A stretch of 64,000 nt of DNA from Pleurotus ostreatus/Saccharomyces cerevisiae fusant (Eukaryota; Opisthokonta), in assembly GCA_024196135.1 (NCBI GenBank), contig JAMQCK010000024.1, forward strand, positions 1-64,000, given 5' to 3'. The position numbers and the translations under genes were made by a program. This document shows, one piece after another, positions 45,566 through 58,041 of this stretch (position 1 is the stretch's first letter; the number at the start of each line of letters is the position of its first letter). The notes under the pieces are model-generated. The model was not told where the DNA came from. It was given only the letters and a program-made list of their open reading frames with translations, and searched no databases.

Positions 45566-47672
45566 ATGCTTGCGGTCGCACAGCCGCTGCCCCACCAGCT
45601 AAACGGCCAGTCTAGCGCCGAGGACTCGTCCAGCTTCCGTCCCCTCAAGGACATAGACGCGTTCAAGCAGCACCTTCCCCCTCCCATCGAGTTTGTCCAG
45701 GGGTCCTCTACGGGCGCCGTAGCCGTCCCCAGCGACAAGTACGAGTGTATCAATGATACACCGCCCACGGACAAGCCAGGCGCTTCCCAAGAGAAGGTGC
45801 GCGAGGAGCTCATCATGGTGGCATTGACCCCGCAATCTAATCCTCTTCATTAGGCGCCTGAGTCCGCACCACCCTCCCCCAAGCTATCGCGCAAGGCGAA
45901 GCCCGCGTCATCACGAGTGGCGCCCAGCCTCCACGCCGAGCCCATCGACATCTCCTGGCCGGACAATGTTAATGGCGTCGGCGCTGGTCTCTTCAATACC
46001 GGCAACACCTGCTTCATGAACAGCGCCCTACAATGCCTCTTCCATACCCCTCCCCTTCTCCGTCTACTGTCCGCGCATTCGAAAGATACCTGTGAGTGAT
46101 TTGCTTTGTTTCCGTCGAGTCGCCACTCATCGCCACGCAGGCAAGTCGTCAGGATTTTGCATGACATGCTGCATGAAGTATACCGCAATGCGATCACAGT
46201 CGAGCAATAAGTCGGCTTTCAATCCTGACGGGATAACGCGCAACCTGAAAGGTACGCTCTCGCCGCGCTCGTTCTGACATCGCGTCTCACACTGTGGCAG
46301 CGTTTGCCAAGTCTTTAAGATATGGCAGACAAGAAGATAGTCACGAATTCCTGCGGCACGCGATAGAGGGCCTGCAGAGATCGTGCTTGGCGGGTCAACC
46401 TCAGTACGCGATTTGCTATGTATGGTGTACGCGGCGCTCATTGTTCCACAGGAAAGTTGACCCCAAGCTGGCGGAGACATCGTGGGTACACCAACTCTTT
46501 GGTGGTCAGCTACGTTCGCGAGTGCACTGCAAGGGCTGCGGGCACAACAGCGACACGTACGACAGCATCCTCGACCTCAGCCTCGATATCCATAGAACGA
46601 GCTCCCTCAAAGACGCATTGAAGAGCTTCGTCGCTCCCGACTACTTGAAGGGATCGGACAAGTACAAGTGCGACCAGTACGTGAATAAAAACGTCCAATG
46701 GTTGGTGTTCAAGCTGACCAGCACTCCAGCTGCAAGAAGTACGTGAACGCCGAGAAGCGCTTCACGATAAACAAAGCACCCCTCGTCCTCACCATCCACT
46801 TAAAACGCTTCTCGCCCTTCGGCAGCAAACTTACCAACCTCCTCCACTACGACGAGCACATCACGCTCAAGCCCTACATGAGCGAGGGCTCCTTCGGCCC
46901 GCGCTACTCCCTTTACGGCGTCATCTGCCACTCCGGCTCCGGGCCCAACTCGGGGCACTACTTCTCGTTCGTGAAGAGCAAGCAGGGCCGGTGGTACGAG
47001 ATGAACGACGAGTCCGTGACGCCGTGCTCGAAGCCGTACCCTATGTTGAAGACCGCGTACATGCTTATGTACATCCAAGACAAGGGCCAGAACCTGGACG
47101 CGGCGATCCACTCGACGGGCGCGCCGTCTCTTGCGCGCACCACGCTGTCATCCGGGATGAAGCGGAAGGAGAGGGAGGAGACGAGCGCGGAGGCGCAGGA
47201 AGATGACCTCGGCGAGCAGGTGGAGCAGCCATTCATTGGACCTGAGCTCCCGCCGCATCTCAAGCGCGAGGCGCCTTCTCCGGCAAAGCGCTTGAAGGTG
47301 GAGGAGTCGGCCGAGAAGGTCGATGTGAAGAAAGAGGCGAAGGAGAAGCCCTCGGCGCTCGGCGATGCGCTGGCTGGGTACGGCTCCGACGACGACGAGG
47401 ACGCTGGCAAGCCCGCTTCGACGCCGGCGACGCCTGCTGCTAAGGCAGGGTCGGGCGCGACGGTCTCGCCTATCCCTACCTCTTCCTTCTATGCGTCGTC
47501 GGCCTCGGCCTCGAAGAAGCGGAAGTCGATGGACACCGCGCCGGACGAGAAGCCGGCGAAGAAAAACAGCACCGCGGCCTTCCTCAACAACCCGTTCAGC
47601 AGCCGCCTGACTAGCAAGCCTGGTGGGCTGACGACCTACGGGAAGAAGAACAGGCGAATGCGGGGGATCTGA
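45566..47672 (+). CDS. Ubiquitin carboxyl-terminal hydrolase (USP36/42-like)
   Basis: Exons 45566-45796, 45854-46091, 46141-46251, 46301-46403, 46452-46676 and 46730-47672 encode 616 residues. The USP catalytic core runs from the Cys box (GLFNTGNTCFMNSALQCL, Cys near 130) through RQEDSHEFLR and the zinc ribbon (CKGCG, CKKYV). It ends with the His box (GSGPNSGHYFSFVKS, His near 379) and WYEMNDESV. The C-terminal 200 residues are Lys/Glu/Ser-rich with basic clusters (KRKEREE, SKKRKSMD, GKKNRRMRG), as in nucleolar USP36 and yeast Ubp10. It should remove ubiquitin from nuclear substrates such as histones or ribosome-biogenesis factors; the exact targets are inferred. Confidence 0.9.
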
Positions 47673-48336
47673 GGTGGAGGGCGGTGTGCTATCGGCTTGC
47701 GGCTCGTGTTGTTTAGTGCGGGGATTGGGATTGGGGGTGGTAATGGGGTGCATTTGCGGCAGATGCGTGCGTGTATCGGGCTCTCGCCGTGTTGTATTGT
47801 TAATGTCTATAGTATCTGACGAAAGTGTGGAATGTACATTGATGCAGTCCTTCTCAATCGAATGGAACAATCGAACGCATTTCAAAGTGCATAATGGCAT
47901 GGGCGATGCATGGAAGTGTGGGAGGCCGGAGACCGGAAGGTGCGTGAAGAGGGAGATCACTAGCAACGACAAGGCCTTCCTAAAACGGTAGTCCTTGTCG
48001 GCGGCTCTCAGGAGGCACGCCGGATTCGAAGCACGATGCGCGGATCAGGACGACGACAATAACTGACAATGAAGACGATAATAGACGACAGTGGGCAGCA
48101 TCGGGGAAGCCTAATGGACATGGGGAAGTATCAGCAGCCAGGCTTCCATTCCGCCATCGCGCGTCTCGCCCTCGACAGCGAGTCGTCGCGGTGAACATCA
48201 CTATCCTTGGGCCACAATTCCCTTTGCGAGAGCTCCCTTCTCTCGCCACACTCGCCATCTACCCCCACGCTCTCTTCCATCCTCACACTCGTTTTTCTAT
48301 CACCAGACTCGCTCTCTATCCCCTCTCTGAAGCGCG
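47673..48336. other. Intergenic, no gene seen
   Basis: About 660 bases between two plus-strand genes. Only short unsupported frames. Confidence 0.5.
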
Positions 48337-50026
48337 ATGTCGAAGGTTACGCAGGGCACAACCCTCGTCGACGCGCTCATCCACTCCTTCCTCTTCGGCT
48401 TCGTCGTCTCGCAGGCGCTCAAGTACGGGAGCGACTATGGGCGGGACTCGTGGAAGAAGCGGGCGCTGGTGGGGATTGTGGTCGCGTTTTCGGTGTGAGT
48501 TACCCTGTTCATGGACTTCAACTGGACGTATATGTTGCATCACTCAGCGGCCAAACGATTCTCCAATACTACAAGGCGTGGTACATCCTCATCGACGCGC
48601 ATCCGACATGGGTGGGTGCCACATTCACTCCTTCCCACTCCCATTTCCACCTTCTTCATTAACTCCCTCTTCCCTGCAGGGCACCAGTGGCCTAACCTGG
48701 CTCGACTTCACCCTGAACGGCGTCATCTGCTCGATCTGCCAGGGCTTCTACATCCGTCGGTGCTGGAAGTTGACACAGCGGAATCCTTGGGTGTTGTACC
48801 CGCTTGCTACTATTCATGCGTTGGCTGCGATAGCGTGGATCGGGCTGGTGCGTGTTAATAGTGCAGGTGAGGGACTACTTCGACTGACTCGTCGCACAGG
48901 TCATCAGTATGCAGTTGCGGTATAGCGCGACAAGTGTGAGAACCTCTGCACTAAAATGTCTGTCGCACAGCTGAATATTCATGCAGGACTCTGCCGCGAT
49001 GGCCTTGTCAGAAATTGTACGCAAATCACTGTCAGGCTTGGAGGACCTCGATATTGACCACCTTGCAGAGCAAGGTCTCCTTCGCGACTTGGACGCTGGG
49101 GAGCTTGGGTGCGTTGTACGCAGGCATGACTACTCAAAACCTGAACTTTCGTCTGTCTCTAGTTCTCGACAGTGCTGCCGCCTTCACCAGTGAGTTGAGA
49201 GAAAGCTGTACGTGGCTTCACTGACCACAACACAGTTACGCATCGACTATACACATCCAGGGCTGGAAATAAGGGCTCAGACTCGGTCGTCAAGGATGTC
49301 ATCGCAGTGACCTGGGAAGCGGCCATCCTCCCAGCTGGCTGCATGTTTATCGCGGTCGTGCTTTATAATCAGCCGGTAAGCCCATCCATGTGGATCTCAG
49401 ACGCTCCCAAGACTGACAGGCTATGCTTCAGAATCCTCGTAACCTGCCTGTCTTGCTCTTCGCCCTTATTTGCGGAAAGCTATACGCGATCGGCCTCTTG
49501 CGGACCCTCAACGCGCGAGACAAACTTCGCGCACGGATGAAGAGCCAGGATCTTGGACGCGTCTCTCTGGGAGGTTGGGACTGGGCAAGCGTTTCCATTA
49601 TGCCTCCCATCGAACGTCAGCCGTCATTCGTGAGTCCGAATACTACGGTGAGTAACCCTGATTGCATTTACCTCTCGTGGGTGACATTGCGTGCAGCTCG
49701 TCCAGAGCACGCACGTCGACACAAGCTGCAAGCGCTCAATTTCCTCGCCCGCCGGTGGCTGGGCCGACCTCGAGAAGTCCTCTGCAGCCAGTAGTCCTAT
49801 TATAGTGGCGCGCAGTCCGGCTGTGCACTTCGCTACCGCCATAGCGAACACGGGAGCTGGCGATGCTCGGATGCGCAGCCATACATCGCTACTGCAACGA
49901 GAAACATCGTTCCCTCGAGATGCACCGCTCTCTCGATGCAGTAGCTGCGGCTCTGATGTGGGCAAGCTTTCAGAGAAGGGCCTCGGCGTGCCGGTCAGGA
50001 AATCCTCCACGTTGAGCAGTGTATAG
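48337..50026 (+). CDS. DUF6534-type seven-helix membrane protein
   Basis: Nine exons give 420 residues: 48337-48494, 48548-48611, 48680-48847, 48900-48935, 48987-49016, 49069-49189, 49236-49375, 49432-49647 and 49697-50026. Exons 4 and 5 are only 36 and 30 bases, in phase 0. The protein shows the basidiomycete-specific layout of an N-terminal helix pair (LIHSFLFGFVVSQALKYG), ILQYYKAWYILIDAHPTW and LNGVICSICQGFYIRRCW. Later helices include ATIHALAAIAWIGLV and AAILPAGCMFIAVVLYN, then FALICGKLYAIGLLRTLNAR, with a Ser-rich cytosolic tail. The family has no known biochemical function. Typical members have TM helices plus the conserved NxRxxLR-like end seen here. Confidence 0.75.
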
Positions 50027-50293
50027 CGCAGTAGAAGGGGTCTTGGGGCGGTGTTTTCTGTAGAATTTGGAGCAATAGATGGACTGCGTGCTTGGGCATC
50101 TGACGGTTCCGCTGAGAGGAGTTGCGCGCCACAATGCATTATCTTATCGCACCGGCCAGCGGACCGGGTGTGCAATACGCGCGCCGCGGCATGATGCCGA
50201 TAATGCGCAATCCGGCGCGAGACTGCCCCTAGATTGCTCCTTGACTCTGGCTTGCATCCCCTCCGTGTCGCTCCTACGCCTTTAGCGAGCGCC

Positions 50294-53200
50294 ATGATAT
50301 TGCCAGCAGCGGCGGAGAAGCGGCTGCTCGAGAAGGGGGAGGACGGCCTCCCCCAGCACAATGTCGCCGCCGTCCAGCGGCAGCAGAGGCGCTTCAAGCG
50401 TGTCTTGACGCATCTGAAGCTGTTCACGGTCGTGCTTACGTGCTTACTCATCTACACGGCAACGAAGAGGCCTCCGCATAAGCCATTCGATGCGCAGAGG
50501 GCGCGCCCGCGGCTGTCCCTGGAGGAGCGCGAGCAGATCTTCCTGTACGTCCTGCCCTCTTGCATGCGATCGCCCTACCGACTCCCCCCCCAGCTCCGTC
50601 CCCAACAACGAGAGCGCGCTTGAAGCCTCGCGCGCCTACGCGACGCACCCCCACCTCGCCGGCGCCCCCGAGGACTTTGAGGACGCGAAGGTCATCCTCG
50701 AGCTCTTCCAGACCGAGTTCGGCATCCACGCGCCGCACGACGAGCCCATCTTCCCCGCGGGAACGCGCGCGTCGCAGCTGTCGACGCGCCTGCTGACCTC
50801 GAAGCTGGGCCCGCGCCACCCGACGGCGTGGATCGATGTGTACTACCCCGTGATGAACACGCCGCTGGACCGCAGTCTGGAGATTCTGGGTGACGATGGC
50901 GAGGTGGAGTGGGCGGCGGATTTGGTGGAGGATGGGGATCCTGCGGACCCGGAGGCGGCGAAGTATAGGGACGCGGTCCCCACTTGGCATGGATTGAGCA
51001 AGGACGGCGAGGCGACCGGCCAGGTCATCTTCGCTGAGTATGGCAGGCAGGAAGTAGGTGCTCATTCACGCAGGCCGGGTCCTGTATACTGATTCCTCAT
51101 CTAGGACTACAAAGCACTTGTCAAGAAAGGCGTTGACTTCACCGGCAAGATCGTCCTCACCCGCTACGGGGGCATCTTCCGCGGTCTCAAGATCAAGGGT
51201 GCCCAGGAGCTCGGCGCAGCAGCTGTCCTCATCTATGACGACCCGCGCGACGATGGTCAGCATTCTTCTCCTTCCCGTCTTGTGTTCATTCTGTCTTCAC
51301 TTGCCACCCTACTTTCACCTCGGAGTCCCCTCTTCTGACCTCGGAGTGCCCTTTTGACCTCGGACACCCCACATCGCGCCTCGGTGAACCTTGCTGACCT
51401 CAACCAGGCTACGTGACGGCCGAGAACGGCTACGAGGTCTACCCGGCCGGCCCTGCGCGCAACCCCTCCTCGGTGCAGCGCGGCAGCGTCCAGTACCTCT
51501 CTGCCTACCCAGGTGACCCGACGACGCCTGGCTATCCTGCGTACGAGGATGCCGAGCGGACGGAGGGGGAGAATATTCCCAAGGTGGGCAATCTTTATTT
51601 TTCTAGGGTCGCGTGGTTGGCTAAGAGATGTTTCGTAGATTCCTTCTCTGCCGATTTCGTACAACAACGCGAAGAAGCTGATCGAGGAAATTGGCGAGAT
51701 CTACGTCGAGGAGGATGGCGTGAAGTCGCTCTCAGGCAAGGCAAGCCAGAAGAAGATTAGGTTGGTCAACCATGGTAAGCGACAGTTTCCTCAGTATGGC
51801 AAATGAGAGTCGGTTCACTGACCTGAGGCCCCTAGTCGACACCAAGGTGACGCCCATCTGGAACACGATGGCCGCTATTCCTGGTCACTCGCGCGACGAG
51901 GTGGTCATTATTGGGTGTCATCGTGATGGTGAGTCAAGTCATATATTTCGCAACTTCGCTCTCGCCTAAACGATGATGTCCAGCCTGGGTCATGGGCGCC
52001 GCCGACCCTACGAGCGGCACGGTCTCTCTGCACGAGGTGATCAAGGGCTTCGGCGAGCTCTACCGCCAGGGCTGGCGGCCGCTGCGCACGCTGCTGTTCG
52101 CGAGCTGGGATGCGGAGGAGTACGGCCTCATCGGCTCGACCGAGTACGGCGAGGACTTCGCGGACTGGCTCGCCAAGTACGCCGTTGCGTACATCAACGT
52201 CGACGTTTCGGTCGCGGGCTCGAAGTGGCGTGCTAGTGGCTCGCCGTCGCTGGCGCATCTTATAACGAAGACGGCGAAGGATGTGGAGTATAATGGTAGG
52301 TGATCCTCGGCCCTGTCTAAACATTCGGAGTCGTTAACACCTTCATGAAGGCTCTAGCCTGTGGGACGCCCGCAAGGCCGTCGGTCCCTACGGTGGCCCT
52401 GAGGAGCTTCTTGCGCCGGAGTTCGTTGCTGCGACGAAGGAGAACAAGCTGAAGGCGTCGAAGACGGAGATCGGTCCATTGGGTAGTGGAAGTGATTACA
52501 CGGTTTTCTTGCAGAGGCTTGGGGTGAGTCCAGCCCATTTCTTGTGCGTAAGTCTTGGCTGACATGACTACCTAGATTGCGGCCACCGATCAGGGCTTTG
52601 GCAATGCGGATGGCACGGATGCGCCGTACCACTATCACTCGTATGTTACCTTTCGTCGATGGGGTGTGCGAAATAGTCTGACAGAAGTACTGCAGCATCT
52701 ACGACTCCCAGCGCTGGCAGGAGCTCTATGCTGACCCCGGCTTCCACCGCCATGTTGCTGTGGCCAAGCACCTTGGTCTGCTTACTCTGCGCATTGTGGA
52801 CAGCATTGCGCTCCCCCTCAATGTTACGCAGTACGCGTACCAACTTGATGATTACCTTGAGACGTGCGTTGTTCTCCTTTCTCCTTCGCACCTTGACACT
52901 CACTTGCTATCAGTGTCCGCGCCCTCCTCCCCACCTCCCAGGTCTCCGCCGACCTCAAGGAGTTCGCCGAGCTCGGTGCCGCCATCGCCAAGCTCCAGGA
53001 CGCCAGTGCCGCCCTCGACAAGGAAAAGTACGAGGCGGAGAAGGCGTTCCTCGAAGCACTCAAGAAACTCCCGCCGTTCCCGCCCCAGTCGAAGTGCGCG
53101 AAGAAGCGTAACAGCTTCCTCGGGAAGGCGGCGATGTGGGTGAAGAGCGTGTTTGGCGTGCCGCCGCCAGATGTGGAGGAGGAGCGGGATTGGGTGGCGT

Positions 53201-53739
53201 GGGTCTATCGGCAGATGGAGAAGTTCGACGGGCAGGGCGAGCAGGTTCATCATCATGAGCACAAGGAGGTGCAGGTCGATGAGAAGACCGAGCACCACCC
53301 CCACCCCCACCATGAGCACGACCACCATCGCGAGCATCACCACCACGATGACCAGCACCACCCCAAGCTCCCGCACTTCCCCCTGCGCGAGTTCCTCAAG
53401 GCGGCGCGGCGCGTGCAGGTTGCGAACCACAAGGTGCGCTCGTTTGAGCGTGGGTTCATCTCCGAGGAGGGGATCCCCGAGCGCGAGTGGTACCGCCATC
53501 TTGGTGTGGCGCCGGGCAAGTGGTTGGGTAAGTCTTGATTTCCTTTTCAGCTTTCCACGGCGTGGATCTTTTCACGACTGAGACGTGATGCTGACACGGA
53601 TTCTACAGGCTACGGCGCGACCACCTTCCCGGCGCTCACTGAGGCGATCACCTTCGAGGAGGACGAGGACCGGGCTGCGTACGAGGCCGCGCGCCTGACG
53701 CAAAAGCTGCTGGAGCTGGCGGACGATATTGCGGTGTAA
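50294..53739 (+). CDS. M28 metallopeptidase, glutamate carboxypeptidase II-like
   Basis: Twelve exons encode 909 residues: 50294-50544, 50594-51053, 51105-51255, 51408-51583, 51639-51774, 51836-51928, 51984-52295, 52351-52523, 52576-52640, 52696-52863, 52914-53527 and 53609-53739. A membrane anchor lies near residue 45 (LKLFTVVLTCLLIYTATKR), followed by a PA domain and the M28 catalytic domain. Zinc ligands are visible: HRDAW near 420, AADPTSG near 430, SWDAEEYG near 468, NVDVS near 502 and PYHYHS near 604. The C-terminal transferrin-receptor-like dimer domain carries an unusual His-rich insert (about residues 773-810). Such type II membrane proteins cleave C-terminal residues from peptides at vacuole or cell surface. 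Intron 3 holds short TGACCTCGGAG repeats. Confidence 0.92.
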
Positions 53740-54118
53740 AGGACAAGGAAATGTTCATCGACTTTTGGTTATCTCGATTACAATGTATGGTGTGAATGTA
53801 ACTCGTTTACTTGTTTGCTGCATCTCGAGGGCCAGAAGGAATTGTCACAGGCGGTGGGTGCTCTCCATGGATCGCCAGCTCTATGGCCACGGTTGATCGG
53901 AAGCATCCCGACTTGTCGTGATGTCATGAAGAGGTATCAGAACATGACCTGTCCAGTGACGCGACGCTGCGGGTGTCAGCTACGCCGACCACCGGGAACA
54001 ATCGAGCCTGTGTCGCGAGCATGTAATCCCTCTTTGAACAGAACGACCATCTCGCTTGCACGACTTTCACGACCTCGCACTACAACGACTGAGATCTATA
54101 CGAACAAGCGCATACATC
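53740..54118. other. Intergenic, no gene seen
   Basis: About 380 bases between two plus-strand genes, with no feature I can support. Confidence 0.5.
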
Positions 54119-55012
54119 ATGGTCAATATCCTTGCTGCCCTCCTGCACGCGCCCAGCGCGGCAATCATGGCATGGGGCTATAACAGCCTGCGCGACCTTC
54201 CCCTCGACAAGTTCATTAGGACCCAGTATGGGGGACATCTGAGGTTCTTGACGATCCAAGGGTGAGTGCACTAGTCCTTGGTAGGATATGGGCGCTTAAC
54301 TTGCTCCTCAAGGCTCGCAGCAGCTTTCCTTACAATGGTATTAAGTCTGCTAGTGGATCTGTTTCCAAGCGTAACAGGTCGGTCCCCTATGAGCTACCTG
54401 TCTGTGTAAGGAGCTCCAGGGGTTACTAACCTCTCGCCTAGGTATACGCACCATAAAGCGTGCAGTCATGATGGTCTCCCTTCCGGTCCGTGGCCTCCTT
54501 GAATACCCTCTCACTCACTAATCCCATTTCAGGTGTCCATCGTAGTGTCCTCCATATACTGGACCTTGCTCTCCGTCGCCCCCTTCCTCCTCCTCGCGGA
54601 AGACCCAGGCGAAGCGACGCCTTCCTCATCATCGGAGATGCTCGCCTTAATGCGCATTCCCCTCAACATGGATCTGGCTCTTCATGCTGTCCCCGCAGTA
54701 ACCCTACTCATTGACTTTCTGGTCTTTGAGCGCAAGTATTCTGCAGGCGCCGTACGCTACGGTGCGCCTCTGGCGGTCGTCCTTAGCACCGTCGGGTACG
54801 GGTCCTGGGCAGAGCATTGCGCGAAGTATACGGACGGCGTCTGTAAGTATCTCTGCCTGCTATCGCACACATACGCGTACTGACCTGGGTCAACAGTCCC
54901 GTATCCGTTCTTGACGGCGAGTCCCTTCTGGGGACGCGTTTGCATATATGCGGGGGCAGGGGCGATTGCCTACTTCTCCTTCTTAGGCCTCAACAAGCTG
55001 CACCGTGCGTGA
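54119..55012 (+). CDS. FAR-17a/AIG1-like membrane protein
   Basis: Exons 54119-54261, 54313-54377, 54442-54485, 54533-54842 and 54897-55012 encode 225 residues with about six hydrophobic segments. The AIG1-family pattern is present: GGHLRFLTIQGLAAAFLTM, SSIYWTLLSVAPFLLL and NMDLALHAVPAVTLLIDFLV. Thr45 (RFLT) and His135 (LALHA) fall where human AIG1 has the catalytic Thr43/His134 pair. AIG1 and ADTRP hydrolyse fatty-acid esters of hydroxy fatty acids inside membranes, so this is probably a lipid esterase; the fungal substrate is unknown. Confidence 0.85.
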
Positions 55013-55142
55013 ATTACGCGCTAGATGTGCACGCGAGATGTACTGTGCATGTATATGTAGAAAGATAGATTCGTTTGGAGTACTCCGAGTGGAAACTACA
55101 GCACATGGTGGCCGGATGAGAACAATGGCATCGCTCTTCACT

Positions 55143-55237
55143 TCTTCGGTAGTATATCGGATAGTACACCCGCCTGTCATTACTGGATTATTGTCATGTA
55201 CTCGCGGGAGAGCGGGGTTCGACTCCCCGCCGAAGAG
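55143..55237 (+). tRNA. tRNA-Asp (GTC) with intron
   Basis: Acceptor stem TCTTCGG/CCGAAGA, D arm GTAT/GTAC, anticodon stem CCCGC/GCGGG with loop CTGTCA, and T arm CGGGG-TTCGACT-CCCCG all pair. The anticodon is GTC. A 23-base intron follows the base after the anticodon (position 37/38), at about 55181-55203, the standard place. The discriminator base is G at 55237, and a T run (GTTTTTG) ends the transcript just downstream. The A-box-like TAGTATATCGG is weak but normal for tRNA-Asp. Confidence 0.92.
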
Positions 55238-55372
55238 ACAGTTTTTGTTGCTGAACGGTAGTGGGCAGGAGACGCGCGCGCATCATGATCAATTCGCGTC
55301 GCGTCACGCATATCTTGCCTTTCACCTCCACGACACTTCTGATCTCTACTTCCACTACACCTCACCACTGAC

Positions 55373-56155
55373 ATGCCCGTAAGACCTACTGAGCATGAAG
55401 ACACGTCGATATCTGATCCATCGTAGGCGTACCACTCCTCGTTCAATGAAGTCCCCGACGTGCGCCAGGTCGGGAACATGGCCTGTCTCCCCATCAAGAC
55501 CAGGATCCGCGGCCCTGCCCCCATAGGTGCGTCCGCTTGCCCTGCTTCTCAACCTCTTGCTCACCTTCTTCCCTATCCTTCTACCCTCCATCCTCCCTTG
55601 CACCAACTTATGCCCACCATCCTCCAACCCATCCACAACCCTTCCACGCACCCAGCCGACCCCGAAGCCGCGGACATCATCGACGAGACGCTCGACCTCT
55701 TCCGCGCCAACTCCCTCTTCCGCAACTTCGAGATCAAGGGCCCCGCGGACCGCGAGCTCATCGTGCTCATCCTCTTCGTCTCCGACTGCCTCGCGAAGCT
55801 CGGCGCCGCGCGCACGGTGCCGAGCCAGATCGAGGCGCAGAAGCTGCTCAACACGCTCGCGGTCGACCAGTTTGCGATCCCGGGGGACGCGGGGTTCCCG
55901 CTGAATGCGCACTATGCGCCGCCGGCGGGGCGGTCGGATGCGGGTGCGTGGATAGGGTGTTTTGAATAGGAAGGCAAAGGGGTGCTGATGATGATAATTG
56001 CGACCTTCACAGAGTTCCTCCGCCAGTATTTGACGCAGGTGCGCCAGGAGCTGGCGCTGCGGCTGATCGAGCGGCTGTACGCGGATGGGACGGGGAAGCC
56101 GTCCAAGTGGTGGATGTCCTTCCAGAAGCGCCGCTTCATGCACCGTGCTCTCTGA
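55373..56155 (+). CDS. Arp2/3 complex subunit 3 (ARPC3, p21)
   Basis: Exons 55373-55378, 55427-55526, 55656-55943 and 56013-56155 encode 178 residues, the usual family length. The first exon codes only Met-Pro. Family signatures follow: AYHSSFNEVP, VGNMACLPIKTRIRGPAP, ADIIDETLDLFRANSLFRNF, GFPLNAHYAPPAG, EFLRQYLTQVRQELALRL, and the ending PSKWWMSFQKRRFMHRAL. The protein is part of the seven-subunit Arp2/3 complex that starts branched actin filaments at endocytic sites and hyphal tips. Confidence 0.95.
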
Positions 56156-56362
56156 GCGTACGCGTACGCGCAGCATAGGAATGTATAATAAATCCGTGGA
56201 TACTGGATCTCTACGCGCGTCTGACCTTCCGAGGAGCATCTCAAGCGACACTACCTCCCGTTGGCGCTTAACAAGGCTATGCGCGAGGACACCTATACAC
56301 CAAACAACGTATACACAAGATACAACTACACAACTTAACCCATCACGGTACGTCCCCTACCC

Positions 56363-58041
56363 TCACTTCTTACCCCGCCTCCGCTCGTTCGGGTTTTTCC
56401 TCCCGTACCCAATCGACGGCATATCCCCATCCTTCCTCGACGTCCTCCCCTTCCCCCCAGCGCCCACCGCAATCATCTCCGGCACCCAATCCGGGTCCAT
56501 CCAGCTCCCCACCGCCGTCGCCCCCCTCCCCTCCGCCCCTCGGTTCAAAATCCCCTTCAACATCCTCGCCTCCTCCCTCTCCCTCTTCGTGTCCGCGCGC
56601 TTCTTCGCGCGCATGTACTCTGCCTGGTCTTCGCGGAGGATGAGGCCCTCGCCCGCGCCGGTTTTCGCGGACCCGGGCTTGGGGGCGGGGATGGAGTATT
56701 TGGTGCCGCGGAGGCGGTATTGGAAGTTGGGCTTGAGGTGGATTTCCATGGCGGGGGTGGAGGTGGGGGTGTCGGGGGCGGAGACGGTGACGGAGGCGCG
56801 GAGGAGGGTGGGGTTGCCGCAGGAGGGGCAGAATTTTTTGGATTGGTCTTTGCAGATTCTGGAGAGGTTATTTGGTGAGTATACGAGGGTTGATGGGGAG
56901 TGCAAGGGGAAGGGGGTAGGACGAAGAGGAGAACGCGGGAAACATAGACACGCACTTGAAGCACGCATGACAGCGCAAGACCCAACTCTTCACTTTCGCG
57001 ATGCGCTTGCCCTCGACGCCCACCAAGCTCAATCCCATCTGCAGGATGACGTTCTGCATGGCGAAATCGGCAGTCATACAGCCTGCGAGGACTTTCTCGT
57101 CCGTCTGGGGCTCTTGCTCCCCGCCCGGAAGGAGATCGAGCGCGCGGGACTTGTGAAGGCCGACGTTGGAGGGTGTGATCCACTCGCCCTCCCCGTCATC
57201 GTCGTCGGAGGGGTTTTCGTAGATGGGAGAGGATGATTGCGGTGGGGAGGCGTTGGTAGTGGGTTGGGCGTCGGGTGAGATGGGAGTGGCGTCGGTTGTA
57301 GGGACTTCGCTGGTGGGAGGGGCGGCGTCTGAGGCAGGAGTGTCGGCAGTAGTGAGGGAAGCAAGGTCATCCGTTACGCGCTCGAGGGTGACATCGAGGG
57401 GCTCTGTGTCTTCGAGGGTCTCCTTGATTGTGTCGTCTGGGTTGGTAGGTTCCCTCGGATCGCTCTCATCGCGCTCGTCGTCTGAGGGAAGCGATGGGGT
57501 GGGGGATGATGGCGCGCGAGCTGCAGCCTCGTCTGTCGCTGTCTCTGCGGCGGTGGTAGCTTCGGCCGTGATTGACTCTGCCGCTACGGCTTCCTCCTTT
57601 GCCTGTATGAGGATGTCAGAGACGAATTATTGAAGTATGGCCAGACGCACCTTAGCCTCGGCCTTCTTCTTCTCTTCTTGTTGCAGTGCATAGGTGAGCG
57701 CGATGACACAGAGATCGGCCTGAGAGAGCACAGAGTAGTCTCCCGTCTTCTTTGCCCATTTGATCACTGGGTACAGATGAGCTGCGAGGCTACAAGTGAT
57801 CGAGGCCCTACACACCTTCGGCAAGGCTCGCAGCGTCAGGTGAGCGCACAGCAACATTGACGCCGGCACTCAACCCAAGCTGCTCAAAGTGCTGCCTCGC
57901 CCTCGAGTCCTTCAATTCGTCAAGGACCTGGGGAACCGTATAGTACGTCTCGGCCAGTCCACGGATGGGGGACAAGGACAGCAAGGGTCCTGCATCCAAA
58001 ACAAGGCTCTTGCAGCGCGGTTCAATCGTCGGAGCTGCCAT
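56363..58041 (-). CDS. 20S pre-rRNA D-site endonuclease NOB1
   Basis: Exons 58041-57816, 57766-57651, 57602-56956 and 56858-56363 encode 494 residues. The PIN nuclease domain (about 1-115) starts with SLVLDAGPLLSLSPIRGLAE, giving the catalytic Asp, then VLDELKDSRARQH and SVLSQADLCVIALTYAL with the second acidic site. A 180-residue acidic, Thr/Ser/Pro-rich insert precedes MTADFAMQNVILQMGLSLVG. A zinc ribbon follows (CHACFK, then CPSCGN near 325-343), and a basic tail ends in GYGRKNPNERRRGKK. NOB1 makes the final cut that forms the 3' end of 18S rRNA in cytosolic pre-40S particles. Confidence 0.93.
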
